Origin: Lathyrus oleraceus
Lineage: Eukaryota; Streptophyta; Magnoliopsida; Fabales; Fabaceae
Assembly: GCF_024323335.1 (NCBI RefSeq)
Contig: NC_066580.1
Location: 140,425,170-140,489,169 of the forward strand
Direction: 5' to 3'
Length of the DNA stretch: 64,000 bases
Each line of letters starts with the position of its first letter. Within the stretch, counting starts at the first letter, position 1. Below the pieces are notes generated by a model. The model made no database searches. It saw only the letters and a program-made list of their open reading frames with translations, and had not been told where the DNA came from. The position numbers and the translations under genes are program-made. This document shows positions 37,861 through 49,200 of the stretch, one piece after another.

Positions 37861-39063
37861 CTACTTCATTGCGTCTAAGCTATCTACATTTATCATAAAT
37901 CTTAACTTCTTGAATACTTCGACCTGCACTCCTTTCATCATGATGTCTATAATATGATTCTCAGTTCTGCAGTGTTTCAAGTTCAGTTTCGCTTCTGCTA
38001 CTTTCTCTCGAAGATAATGGAACCTTATTTCGGTGTGCTTGCTTCGTCCATGCGCTATCAGATTCTTCGCTAGATTGATGAAAAACATGTTATCGATCTT
38101 CATGGTAACCGCTCCATGATTCTTCCCTGTAATCTCTTTGACAAAATTCACCATCAACGTTGCTTGACATGCACAAACAGAAGCAATTATGTACTCTGCT
38201 TCACACAACGACAATCCTACTACTGGTTTCTTTCTTGAACTCCAAGCAACTGGTTTACCACCTAGCATAAACATATAGTCATTTATCGATTTTCTATCCT
38301 CAGCATCACTACACCAACTTGAGTCGGTCTATCCCACTATCTTGCATTATTTTCCTTCATCAGCTGCAAGAAATAAAATGCCATAGTCGAGAGTTTCTTT
38401 CAGATACCTTAGTATTCTCTTTACCTCCGCTAGGTGTGATACCTTTGGCTTCTGCATGAATCTACTCACCATACCTATATTATATGCTAGATTAGTTCTT
38501 GTGTGAGAAAAGTAAAAAGTGATACGATGAGTTTTCTATACCACGTTAGAAAAACATCATCTTCATCTGTGTCTTTAGATAGTTATAATTTGGCATAAGC
38601 TGAAGTCAAAGTTGAGTTACAATCTTGCACTTCAAATCTCTTGAGTATTTCACCTTCATATCTTCTTTGGTGTATTATCAAGTCTCTATTACTCTTGTAG
38701 AATTTGATACCAATGAATTATGAGAGATTTCCCAAGTCATACATTTCAATCTCCTCACTTAGGTCATGTTTGAAGTTGATCTCCATCTTGCAACTTCATG
38801 TTATCAACAGGTCATCGACATAGTATAAGCAACTTACTATTGCTTCTTCTTACATATACTCCATGCTCGGTTGTGCACTTCAAAAATTCTTTCTCTCTTA
38901 GGAAATTATCTATCTTCTTATTCCAAGTTCTTAGAGCTTGCTTAAGTCCATACAAGGCTTTATGCAGCCTGTATACCTTGCTTTCTTCGCCATGTTTCAC
39001 AAACCCAACAGGTTATGCAACATATACTTCTTCATCTAAGGGGCCATTTAGGAATGCACATTT
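37861..39063 (-). pseudogene. Old copia pseudogene A: RT end and RNase H
   Basis: The 3' half of an old minus-strand copia element. RNase H is at 37861-38274 (SLCEAEYIIASVCACQATLM, GRSKHTEIRFHYLREK). Upstream are decayed RT pieces: FLNGPLDEEVYVA near 39050, KALYGLKQALRTW near 38940 and LCRYVDDLLIT near 38815. Many stops and shifts occur between. It stops at 39063 inside the RT motif MDVKCAFLNG, where the 39-52 kb copia nest is inserted; the reading resumes in frame at 52468. Confidence 0.85.
39059..39063. repeat. Left 5 bp target duplication of the 13.4 kb nest
   Basis: CATTT, identical to 52463-52467. Confidence 0.9.
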
Positions 39064-40439
39064 TGATGGAGAATTGCCATCCAAGGCGCAGCGGAATTTA
39101 AAAATTTCTCCATTTAGTGATCCTTACGAATTGGCATGATCAGTGATAGAATCGTTACCTCTTGTGGCGATTCAAACCTTTGGTGCAGATCTTTGATAAT
39201 GATCAAAACCTTTGATACAGATCCACGGGGCGATCACGAACGTTGAACGATGACAACGTCTCTACTCAGTCCACACGAACGGATTCCTTCAATCGCAGTG
39301 CTAGCTGTTATGAATGAAGGCTTTGAGTGAGAGAAAGAGGGAAACAAAATTTCAAGTCTCTACTTGAATTTCAGTCTGAGTGGAGTGGAGTGACAATGCT
39401 TCTACCCAAGGGGTTCTATTTATAGAACCACTTGTGTGGGCTTCAAGCTAAAAAGCCCACTTAAGTGTATTTTGGCCCATATCTTATAATATGCCCAAAA
39501 TCACTTAAGTATTTGGTACCTTACCATATTTCGTCTCCCACTTAAGTGCACCGTACCTTACGGTGTTCCTTAGTTACTCTATCTCTCATCAATCCGTCCT
39601 TTGTGTGTGACCCTATAGGTTTTCGCGACGTTGGCAATTATATTAAATCACACATTTAACATAATAAACAGTGAGCGGTATCTAGCAACACATCACTGCT
39701 ACCCAAGTCACGAAAATGTCATGTGATCTGACAAAACCTCCTGTGATAATAATTATGTGTATAATTACCCCTTTGCCCTTATGTCTATATTGAACACAAG
39801 GTATAGACCGTGTCACCCTTGTCCAGTTCAATATTGGGCCCATAGACATTTATCCTGTTAGGCAGGATTGGCAAATTCCATCTAGGACACTCATGTCCCT
39901 CAACATGCTTCGTGGAGTACCCATCAACTGTCTTTATGGTTATCCAGTTACGGACAATGTTTGATCAACAATAAAGCACTCGACTCTACATCTAGGATCC
40001 ATAGTGGTTTCAGGTCGAAGAGTGGGTATACACTATTATCACCATGAGAATAACTTATGACACTTTGCATAACTTTCTATATAGTATTCTCATAGCGGGT
40101 CAATCCGGTATAAATATTACTCCTAATATTCATACCTATGTTTAAGACTTGATAACTCTTTATCCATGATCCATGAGATGTGATCATCAGTCTACAAACA
40201 TAATAGTCTTAATGCTTTAATGTTATCCCACTTCACACTAAAGCTCGACTACGGATACTTTAAGAACAGTGCCCTTATATTTAATGTGTTCTCATGATTA
40301 AGTCACACTTAATACATTAAACGGACTATCTATTCTAGGGACTTTATTAATCAACCATAATAAAGAAAATGCCTTTTATTATTAATAAATAATTCGATAC
40401 AAGTACCAAAAGTATTGGCCTCTAGGGCTTACACCAACA
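39064..40439 (-). repeat. 3' LTR of the 39-52 kb copia element
   Basis: 1376 bp, plus-strand start TGATGGAGAATTGCC and end TTACACCAACA. It is uninterrupted, and it shows the original sequence at the place where the Ogre-type LTR later entered the other copy (AGTGAGCGGTATCTAG). Confidence 0.93.
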
Positions 40440-40453
40440 ATCTCCCACTAGCA
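40440..40453 (-). promoter_or_regulatory. Polypurine tract of the 39-52 kb copia element
   Basis: The coding strand reads GCTAGTGGGAGATT directly before the 3' LTR and abuts the pol stop codon at 40454-40456. Confidence 0.75.
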
Positions 40454-43400
40454 CTAGAGCCAATCAGGCATACCCCGTATGCACATTGATCTAGTATGGC
40501 CATCATGCTTCTGCTGCGCAAGAGGCTTTGTCAGTGGATCAGCTATATTATCAAGTGTATGTACTTTACATATTTTCACATCTCCTCTATCTATTATCTC
40601 TCGAATGAGATGATAACGCCTAAGTATGTGTTTGGATCGTTGGTGAGATCTAGGCTCCTTAGCTTGTGCGATAGCACCATTGTTATCACAATAGAGACCA
40701 ATGGGATCCACAACGCTAGGGACTATGCCAAGTTCACTAATGAACTTCCTGATCCAAACAGCTTCCTTTGCTGCACTTGAGGCAGCAATATACTCGGCCT
40801 CGGTTGTAGAATCAGCAACTGTATCTTGCTTCGAACTTTTCCAGCTCACAGCGCCACCGTTCAAGCAAAACACATAACCAGATTGCGATCTAAAGTCATC
40901 CTTATCTGTCTGGAAGCTAGAATCAGTGTAACCAATTACAGCCAACTCTTCCTGACCTCCATATATCAAGAATGATTCCTTAGTCCTTCTCAAGTACTTA
41001 AGGATATTCTTAACAGCTACCCAATGGGCATCACCAGGATCAGATTGGTACCTACTCGTTGTACTTAAAGCATACGAGACATCTGGTCGAGTACATAACA
41101 TGACATACATGATAGATCCTATTGCAGATGCATATGGAATCTTATTCATGCGTTCCCTTTCTTCCTTAGTTGAAGGGGATTGTGTTTTTGATAGACACAG
41201 GCCATGTTGCATAGGTAGGAATCCTTTCTTGGAATCATGCATATTAAAGCGTCTCAGCACTTTGTCTATGTATGTACTCTGACTTAGGCCAAGCAGTTTT
41301 TGTGATCTATCTCTATAGATTATGATTCCTAATATATAGGCTGCTTCACCTAGGTCCTTCATAGAAAAGCATTTCCCCAACCAAGTCTTTACTTGTTGCA
41401 GGGTAGGGACATCGTTTCCAATGAGTAATATGTCATCTACATATAACACCAGGAACACGATCATGCTCCCACTAACCTTCTTGTAGACACAAGGCTCATC
41501 TTCGTTCTTGATGAATCCATATTGTTTTACCGTTTCATCAAAACGAAGATTCCAGCTTCTGGAAGCTTGCTTCAATCCATAGATTGATCTTTGTAGCTTA
41601 CATATCTTATGGGCTTCTTCTGGTATGTCAAATCCTTCAGGCTGTGTCATGTACACATCCTCAAGAAGATTCCCATTAAGGAAAGCAGTTTTGACATCCA
41701 TCTGCCATATTTCATAATCATGATATGCAGCGATAGCAAGTAAAATCCGAACAGATTTAAGCATTGCAGCTGGTGAAAAGGTTTCATCATAGTCAACACC
41801 ATGAATTTGTTTATATCCTTTTGCAACCAGTCTTGCCTTATAGGTATGTACCTTACCATCCATGTCAGTCTTCTTTTTGAAGACCCACTTGCATTCTATA
41901 GGATTAACTCCTACAGGAGGCTTTACCAAGTTCCAAACTTGGTTCGTGTACATGGAATCTATTTCGGATTTCATGGCCTCTAGCCACTTCTCAGACTCGG
42001 GACCAGTTATGGCCTCTTGGTAGGTCACAGGCTCATCTTGATCCATGAGTAATACATCACCTTGATCTGTTATGAGATATCCATATCTCTCAGGTAGGTG
42101 ACGTATCCTGCCTGACCTACGCTGGTCTTGTTCTACTTGAGCAGGTTGCTCTTCCACAACCATTTGTGTTTCCTGCTCTAATTCCTCCATAGGTGTATCG
42201 ATGCTTTGTGATTCTTGAATTTCTTCAAGCTCTACTTTCCTCCCACTGGTTCCTTTGGAAATAAAATCCTTTTCTAGGAAAACTCCAGTTCGAGCGACAA
42301 ACACTTTGCCCTCAGAAGGATTGTAGAAGTAATATCCTCTTGTTTCTTTAGGATACCCCACAAATAAGCATTGGTCAGATTTGGGCTCAAGCTTAGTTGA
42401 AATTTGTCGTTTCACATAAACTTCACAACCCCAAATCTTCATGTAAGACATATGTGGTCTCTTACCATTCCATATCTCATATGGTGTCTTATCAACCTTT
42501 TTGGATGGAACACGGTTAAGTGTGTAAGCTGCGGTCAACAACGCATGTCCCCAAAAGGAGTTTGGAAGATCGACTTGACTCATCATGGATCGGACCATGT
42601 CCAACAGGGTTTGATTTCTTCTCTCAGACACACCATTCCATTGGGGTGTTCCAGGAGGAGTGAGTTGGGATAGGATCCCACACTCTTTCAGATGGTCATC
42701 AAACTCTAGGCTTAAATATTCACCACCTCGATCTGATCGAAGAGCTTTAATATTCTTACCTAATTGGTTTTGTACTTCATTCTTGAATTCTTTGAACTTT
42801 TCAAAGGACTCTGATTTGTGTTTCATTAAATACACATAACCATATCTACTGAAATCACCAGTAAATGTGATGAAGTACTAAAAACCTCCTCTGGCTGATA
42901 TGTTCAGTGGACCACATACATCAGTATGTATGAGGGCCAAAAGATCATTAGCTCTTTCACCTTTTCCTGTGAATGGAGACTTTTTCATATTTCCAATTAA
43001 ACAAGATCTGCATGTCTCATATGATTCATAATCAAAAGAGTCCAACAATCCATCTTTATGGAGTTTGGAAATGCGTTTCTCATTTATGTGGCCTAATCGA
43101 CAATGCCAAAGGTAAGTTGGATTTAACTCATTAGGTTTCATCCTTTTAGTATTAATGTTATAAATAGGCATTTCAAGATCAATGACATATAGTCCATTGT
43201 TCATTTGTGCAGTTGCATAGAATATATCATTCAAATAAATTGAACAACAATTGTTCTTTATTATGAATGAAAAACCGAACTTGTCCAAACAAGAAACGGA
43301 AATAATATTCCTGCTAATTGCTGGTACATAATAACAGTTCTCTAACTGAATTATCAAACCACTAGGTAAAGTCAATTCATAAGTTCCTACGGCTAAGGCA

Positions 43401-43849
43401 GCAACCTTTGCTCCATTACCAACTCGTAGGCCGACTTCACCTTTTGCCAATTTTCTACTCCCTTTTAGTTCTTGCACATTTGTACAAATGTGAGAACCGC
43501 ATCCAGTATCTAATACCCATGATGCAGAAGTAGATAAATTAATTTCAATAACAAAAATACCTGAAGTTGGAGTCTCTACTCCATTCTTCCTATCTTCCAG
43601 GTACTTTGGGCAGTTCCTCTTCCAGTGTGCGGTCTTACCGCAATGGAAGCAGGTACCTTCCTTTTCTATGCTTCCACTAGGCTTCAAAGCAGCACTAGTG
43701 GGTTTGGGTTTGGCAACTTCCTTGCCTTTCCCTTTATCATGTTTGAGGACAATCCTCATGTCTCGGTACCAATCCAGAAAATTTGTCCCAGACAATTTTT
43801 CCTTGTCAAGGTTTGGTCGCAATATGTTGTTAGAGGTGTTTGTTGTCAT
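40454..43849 (-). pseudogene. copia gag-pol with gag deletion and one stop
   Basis: One minus-strand frame, 1131 codons plus an internal TAG at 42878-42880, where relatives often have Gln (CAG to TAG). The 38 gag residues (MTTNTSNNILRPNLDKEKLS onward) jump straight to KGKGKEV and a CCHC knuckle (CFHCGKTAHWKRNC, residues 67-80), so nearly all of the capsid (UBN2) region is deleted. Next come protease (WVLDTGCGSH, 112-120), the GAG-pre-integrase HHCC (YLWHCRLGHINEKR...CRSCLIG), the integrase core (LRSDRGGEYL, TPQWNGVSERRNQT), RT (MDVKTAFLNGNLLEDVYM, VLYVDDILLIGND) and RNase H (YTDSSFQTDKDDFRSQSGYV, TTEAEYIAASSAAKEAVWI, SKHILRRYHLIRE). It could have been mobilised with capsid supplied in trans; it cannot act alone. 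Confidence 0.92.
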
Positions 43850-45602
43850 GGTAATCTACACAAGGATTAATAAAAATATAAGTATCATTGACATATTTAA
43901 TTAGGCCTTTAATTAAACATGCTCCCACTATTTTATTCAAAACAAATGACCCTCATCATTTGATTCGGAAAATCCCGTTGGAAGATTCTCTAGTGGGTCG
44001 AGATCCATATTTCACTTCGTTCTAAGTCCGCGTAGGCGGATTACACAAAACTAGGTTATTTTAGGTAGGAACTCCTTCCAATTGTATCTCATACAACTCT
44101 CGAAAATTTCAGTTGGGTGAATAACTCCTTATTCCAATCCATCATATGGATCATTCCCAACTCTTGCTTCTAAACATATATATAATCTTATTATAATTTG
44201 TTTAGTTAAGTTTGACCCATTGTTTTAACAGTTGGATATTACAATTATCCCATCGCACCTTACTAATATATAGATCATGCACCTCGCGTAGGCGAAACCT
44301 ACATTATCCATTACTAGTCTTGATGAGTGTTAAAACTTGGAAAGCATAAACTTAATATTTAATTTGAGGGAATTGCAATTATACTGATCTCACCGGCTTG
44401 TTTATCATATAAACCGTCTCTCACATGCATCAACATACATACACATGCATCAACATACATATAAACAAAATGAAACAGTTATGGCCCCTAGCGCAATTGT
44501 TCTCCCAAGCCAATGAGAGAACCTAAGCTAACCTACAACGATCTAAGCTTCTCCAAGCAAGATCTTTAAGGTTGTCCTCCTTTGGCACTGACTTCTTTGC
44601 TTTCTTCATATCATTACATTATATGAAAGAAACTCGTTTTACATACGAGGGAGTGAGATGAGAAAAGAAGTTACATTTGGGAGATTAAGAGAGAGGCACG
44701 ACACGCAGGTCGTATTTTAAAAACCCAAAACAAAACAAAGGAAAACTAAGGCCATAACCGATCACCACAAGACAATAATAAACACTTTATTATTATTATT
44801 AATTCCTTTAATTAATTAAAATCAAATTAAATTTCGACGACCGATCACACAGCGAAAATTTTAATGAACAATTCATTTAAAATTGACGTCGTTTTTCGTA
44901 TCAACACTTGATACTTCAAAGCACTTTTTCTAGCCGAACGGGTGGATTTTTCCTTGCGTTAACCGGTTAACACTGTTTGAAAACTTTTAGAAAATTCTTT
45001 TCTGCCTTGCGTTAACCGGTTAACCATATGCGTTAACCGGTTAACACTGTTGAAAAATTTCTTGGAAAACTGTTTTCCGCCTTGCGTTAACCGGTTAACC
45101 AAATACGTTAACCGGTTAACACTGTTTGAAAATTAAAAAAAAATATTTCGTATTGGGTTAACCGGTTAACCATACGCGTTAACCGGTTAACACTGTTCGG
45201 AAAAGTGTTTAGGACGCACAACTCTTGTGCAGTCAAACCCCAATCGCATAACTCTCTAACAACACAACCCTTGTGTCGTCACTAACCCTGATGCACCAAT
45301 TTCAGACCGTCAAACACATCTCGATTGTTAATTCAGTATGATTGATCAACACGTCATTGCTTCACCATACTAATGTCGGATCAAGAAGCAAACGACCATT
45401 GATCGCTCAAAGGAAAACAATCATTGAGGGTTTGAATGAATGAAACAAGAACACTATATCATATATAATGTATTTTGCACCAGGATTACATATATCACAT
45501 ATATGTAACTTGATCGATCTCAATTTAACCTTTGATTCATTCTGTCTTTAATCATATTATTACAGAACAAAAACAGTTATCGGATTCATGGTTTCGTAAG
45601 TG
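43850..45602 (-). other. Long untranslated leader of the copia element
   Basis: 1.75 kb between the primer-binding site and the gag ATG, with no coding frame of note. It includes the palindrome array at 44958-45191. It begins at the 5' end with the usual LTR-adjacent TGGTATCAGAGC site. Confidence 0.7.
44958..45191. repeat. Seven copies of palindrome GTTAACCGGTTAAC
   Basis: Exact copies of the 14 bp self-complementary sequence start at 44958, 45011, 45032, 45086, 45107, 45157 and 45178. The last six form three pairs whose members start exactly 21 bp apart; the pairs recur every 71-75 bp, so a ~73 bp unit was tandemly duplicated and its palindromes kept unchanged. Linkers read CATATGC, CAAATAC and CATACGC inside pairs and CACTGTT...CCTTGC between pairs. 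Each palindrome holds two inverted GGTTAA boxes, the core bound by plant GT-1 trihelix factors. Confidence 0.95.
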
Positions 45603-45614
45603 GCTCTGATACCA
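45603..45614 (-). promoter_or_regulatory. Primer-binding site of the copia element
   Basis: The coding strand reads TGGTATCAGAGC, one base after the 5' LTR. It is a perfect match to the usual initiator Met-tRNA complement. Confidence 0.88.
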
Positions 45615-46230
45615 CTGATGGAGAATTTCCATCCAAGGCGCAGCGGAATTTAAAAATTTCTCCATTTAGTGATCCTTACGAATGGGCATGATCAGTGATA
45701 GAATCGTTACCTCTTGTGGCGATTCAAACCTTTGGTGCAGATCTCTGATAATGATCAAAACCTTTGATACAGATCCACGGGGCGATCACGAACGTTGAAC
45801 GATGACAACGTCTCTACTCAGTCCACACGAACGGATTCCTTTAATCGCAGTGCTATCTGTTATGAATGAAGGCTTTGAGTGAGAGAAAGAGGGAAACAAA
45901 ATTCCAAGTCTCTACTTGAATTTCAGTCTGAGTGGAGTGGAGTGACAATGTTTCTACCCAAGGGGTTCTATTTATAGAACCACTTGTGTGGGCTTCAAGC
46001 TAAAAAGCTCACTTAAGTGTATTTTGGCCCATATCTTATAATATGCCCAAAATCACTTAAGTATTTGGTACCTTACCATATTTCGTCTCCCACTTAAGTG
46101 CACCGTACCTTACGGTGTTCCTTAGTTACTCTATCTCTCATCAATCCGTCCTTTGTGTGTGACCCTATAGGTTTTCGCGACGTTGGCAATTATATTAAAT
46201 CACGCATTTAACATAATAAACAGTGAGCGG

Positions 46231-49200
46231 TGTAGCGGTGTATTCGTCACTTTATGATTTATTGACTAAATCATAAGCAAAGCATACAAAGAATCGAGTC
46301 GCCACCGCACTTTTATTTATCCTAAGGAATGGCTAAAAAGCGAACAAAAGCCTAAGAAGTTTTACACATAGAAAACTAATGAAAAGATCAGAGAGTCTGG
46401 GTAAGGGGTAAATTACGCAATGGGAAGGTGTTAGGCACCCAAAACGTCCTAGGTACTCCTAGGGAGCCCTTTTCACAATTGTTGTATGAAAATGTTATTT
46501 GTTTTGAAAATATTATTGTGCAAACATGAATGGGATGATGAGAAAAGAATACACAATTTTTATTGTTTTTGTGTTTGAACGGATGAACCCGTTGCCTACG
46601 TACCTTCCATCAAAGGTAAGGATCAAAAGGCCGTAGTTCGGCTAAAAGATTTCCAAACATGAGTGGATTCAATTTTAAAACAAGAGCACTAAGGCTTTTC
46701 ATTATCAACGGGAGAAAACTCAACCAAGACCAACAATCCACCATGCGAGGACGGCTTCAACATACTAGTGAGGGGTTAACCCTATAATAAGTATGGAAGA
46801 CTTACAATCAACTCACTAAGGATATGGTAAGATTCAAATCAACCACTATGATAATTGAAACCTATGGCTAATGTATGAAAAATTATCAACAATGGACAAA
46901 GCCACAAAACAATTGAATGGGTGGAGTTAAATGATTATGAGTATTCACAAAATATGGTTAAAGTATGATTAAGATTCAATTCAGAAAGAAGTGTTATCAA
47001 AAATGGAGTTTGAAAGGTCAAGGACTTAAGGTCCAGGTTTCTAATTTGAAACAAGTGAATATGTTTGCACAATAATACTTTCAAGTTTAAAAGTCAACAA
47101 GTGAAAAGAGGTTTGGAACAAAAAGGGTATGGATGAAGGAGTGTAAAACTTCTTAAAAGTTCACTTCTTGAGATCATATAGAAGATGATTCAAGAGTGTC
47201 CTTAGGAATGGGCAATGAGCAATAACAAATAAACAAAACAAATGATACCGGATGCCAATCAATGGACTTACACCAATCTCACAGACAACGGTGGATACCG
47301 GATACCAATAAATGGATTTACACCAATCTCCTAAAACAAACACGGATATCAGATGCCAATAAATGGTCTTACTCCAATCTCCTAAAGAAAAATACAACAA
47401 AAGGGTGGATACCGGATACCAATAAATGGATTTACACCAATCTCCCACGGCAAAACAAAACAGTGGATATCAGATGCCAATCTATCTGGACTTATTCCAA
47501 TCTCCACAAGATGATCATAAGAGTACAAATGCCAACAACATGGACTTACAATTGAATCCTCACATACAACAAACAAACATAAGCAATAAGCAAACAGGGT
47601 GCAAGTTGCCAATAAATGGTCTTACACTTAATCCCTTCCAAATCATAGGAACAATGGCCAATCAACATGGACTTACAATTGTCCTCAATGGACAATTAAA
47701 GATGTCACAAAGATATGAAATGATGATCATGCACTAATGAACAATTAATGATGATAAATGCACAAAGGCAAACAAGCAAACATGTACAAATGAAACAATC
47801 AATCAAACAAATAGCACACACTATATACAAACAATTAGGCTCAAGCAAAGGGTTAGACTTTAAAGTCAACTGGAATGGGGTGAATGGTGCTCTTAACCTT
47901 AACATTGAGAGTTAAGGTGAAGCAGATGAAAGGATATGAGGGGTGTGCCTCATGCTCTTATCCCTGGTCAGGGAAAGCTTCAAATGATAGAAGGTGTGGG
48001 AGTTCAGAAAGTTGGAACTCTCTCCACAAGTTAATGACTCTATAGATCTTGGGTTAAGATCCACAATGCTACAACATGTAATGTGAGCAAAGGGATGACA
48101 CACAGAATAGTAGGAGATGGACTACACATCTCTTTTATCTACTAATTGCCTTATCAAAGGACTTTTCCTGCTTGGGGACAAAGATAAACAAGCACAAGCA
48201 TTGCCTCTTAAGGAGGACTTCAGACAGGTGCCTGGCCAAGTAACAAGCCAGGTCTTCCAGACTACATGAAGAAGAGATGTTATACCTCAATGCTTAAGCT
48301 ATCAAGCAAAGCAAAAGCAAGTTCACAAAGGAACTATAGCAACTAAAGTACCTGAAAACATCAAACACAATTAGTATACTATACAGACAATCAACCAACA
48401 GTTAATGCAACAGACAACCAATATAGGCAAAGGCATAAGCCACAAGTCAATCCCAATTGAATCAAACCTACAAAACACACATTAGTAATCAAAAGCAAAT
48501 ATCAAATGCTCTCAAGATGAGGCATCATCAATTGTGTAACTTGAATGTGTAACCTGAAACAAAGCTCCAAACATGAGAGGCAAACCCTTAGGCCAAAGCC
48601 TAGGGTCAAAGATGAGGAAAAAATTTAAAACAGAACATGAAAATTCACAAGAATCAAGAATAATCAATCAAGAACAATGTCCAATTGGTATCATGTCAAA
48701 ACTATCAACCAATTTTATTTCATAAACAAATCATGCCAATGGTGCAAGTTGGAAGCTCAATGAGGTAAACAGAATGAACACAAGCATATCAAATCAACAA
48801 TGGCTCAATAAATTCCAAGAAAAATCATGTCTAACCAGAACACATTGAATGAGCAACACACCAAAAATCATGGCATTTGGATAATTAGAAGCATGTCAAT
48901 TAAAATCAACAAGTCATGGTATGCAAAAATAAGCTCAAACAAGACCACAAATGGTACACCATCTTCACACAAGCATAAAACAGTGATGACAAATGATAAA
49001 TGATCCAAAACAAAACCAAAATGAACTTCAATGTGTCTAGAAAGCATGCGTAAAATTTCAAGCTCATAGGATAAGGCATAAGAATTTCACAAATCATGGA
49101 AGTTGAACACTCAACAAAAGTCCAATTATGACTAAACAGCAAAGAAAATCTCAAACAAATTGGAAATGGATCCAAAAATTCTACAAAAAATCATGCTCAA

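Noticed and set aside
44958..45191. CRISPR-like regularly spaced repeats
   Set aside because: The repeats are 14 bp, fully palindromic and 21-54 bp apart with repetitive, related spacers, in a plant retrotransposon leader. There are no cas genes.
47161..47737. Four overlapping frames on both strands
   Set aside because: They translate the GATACCGGATGCCAAT minisatellite in the giant LTR.
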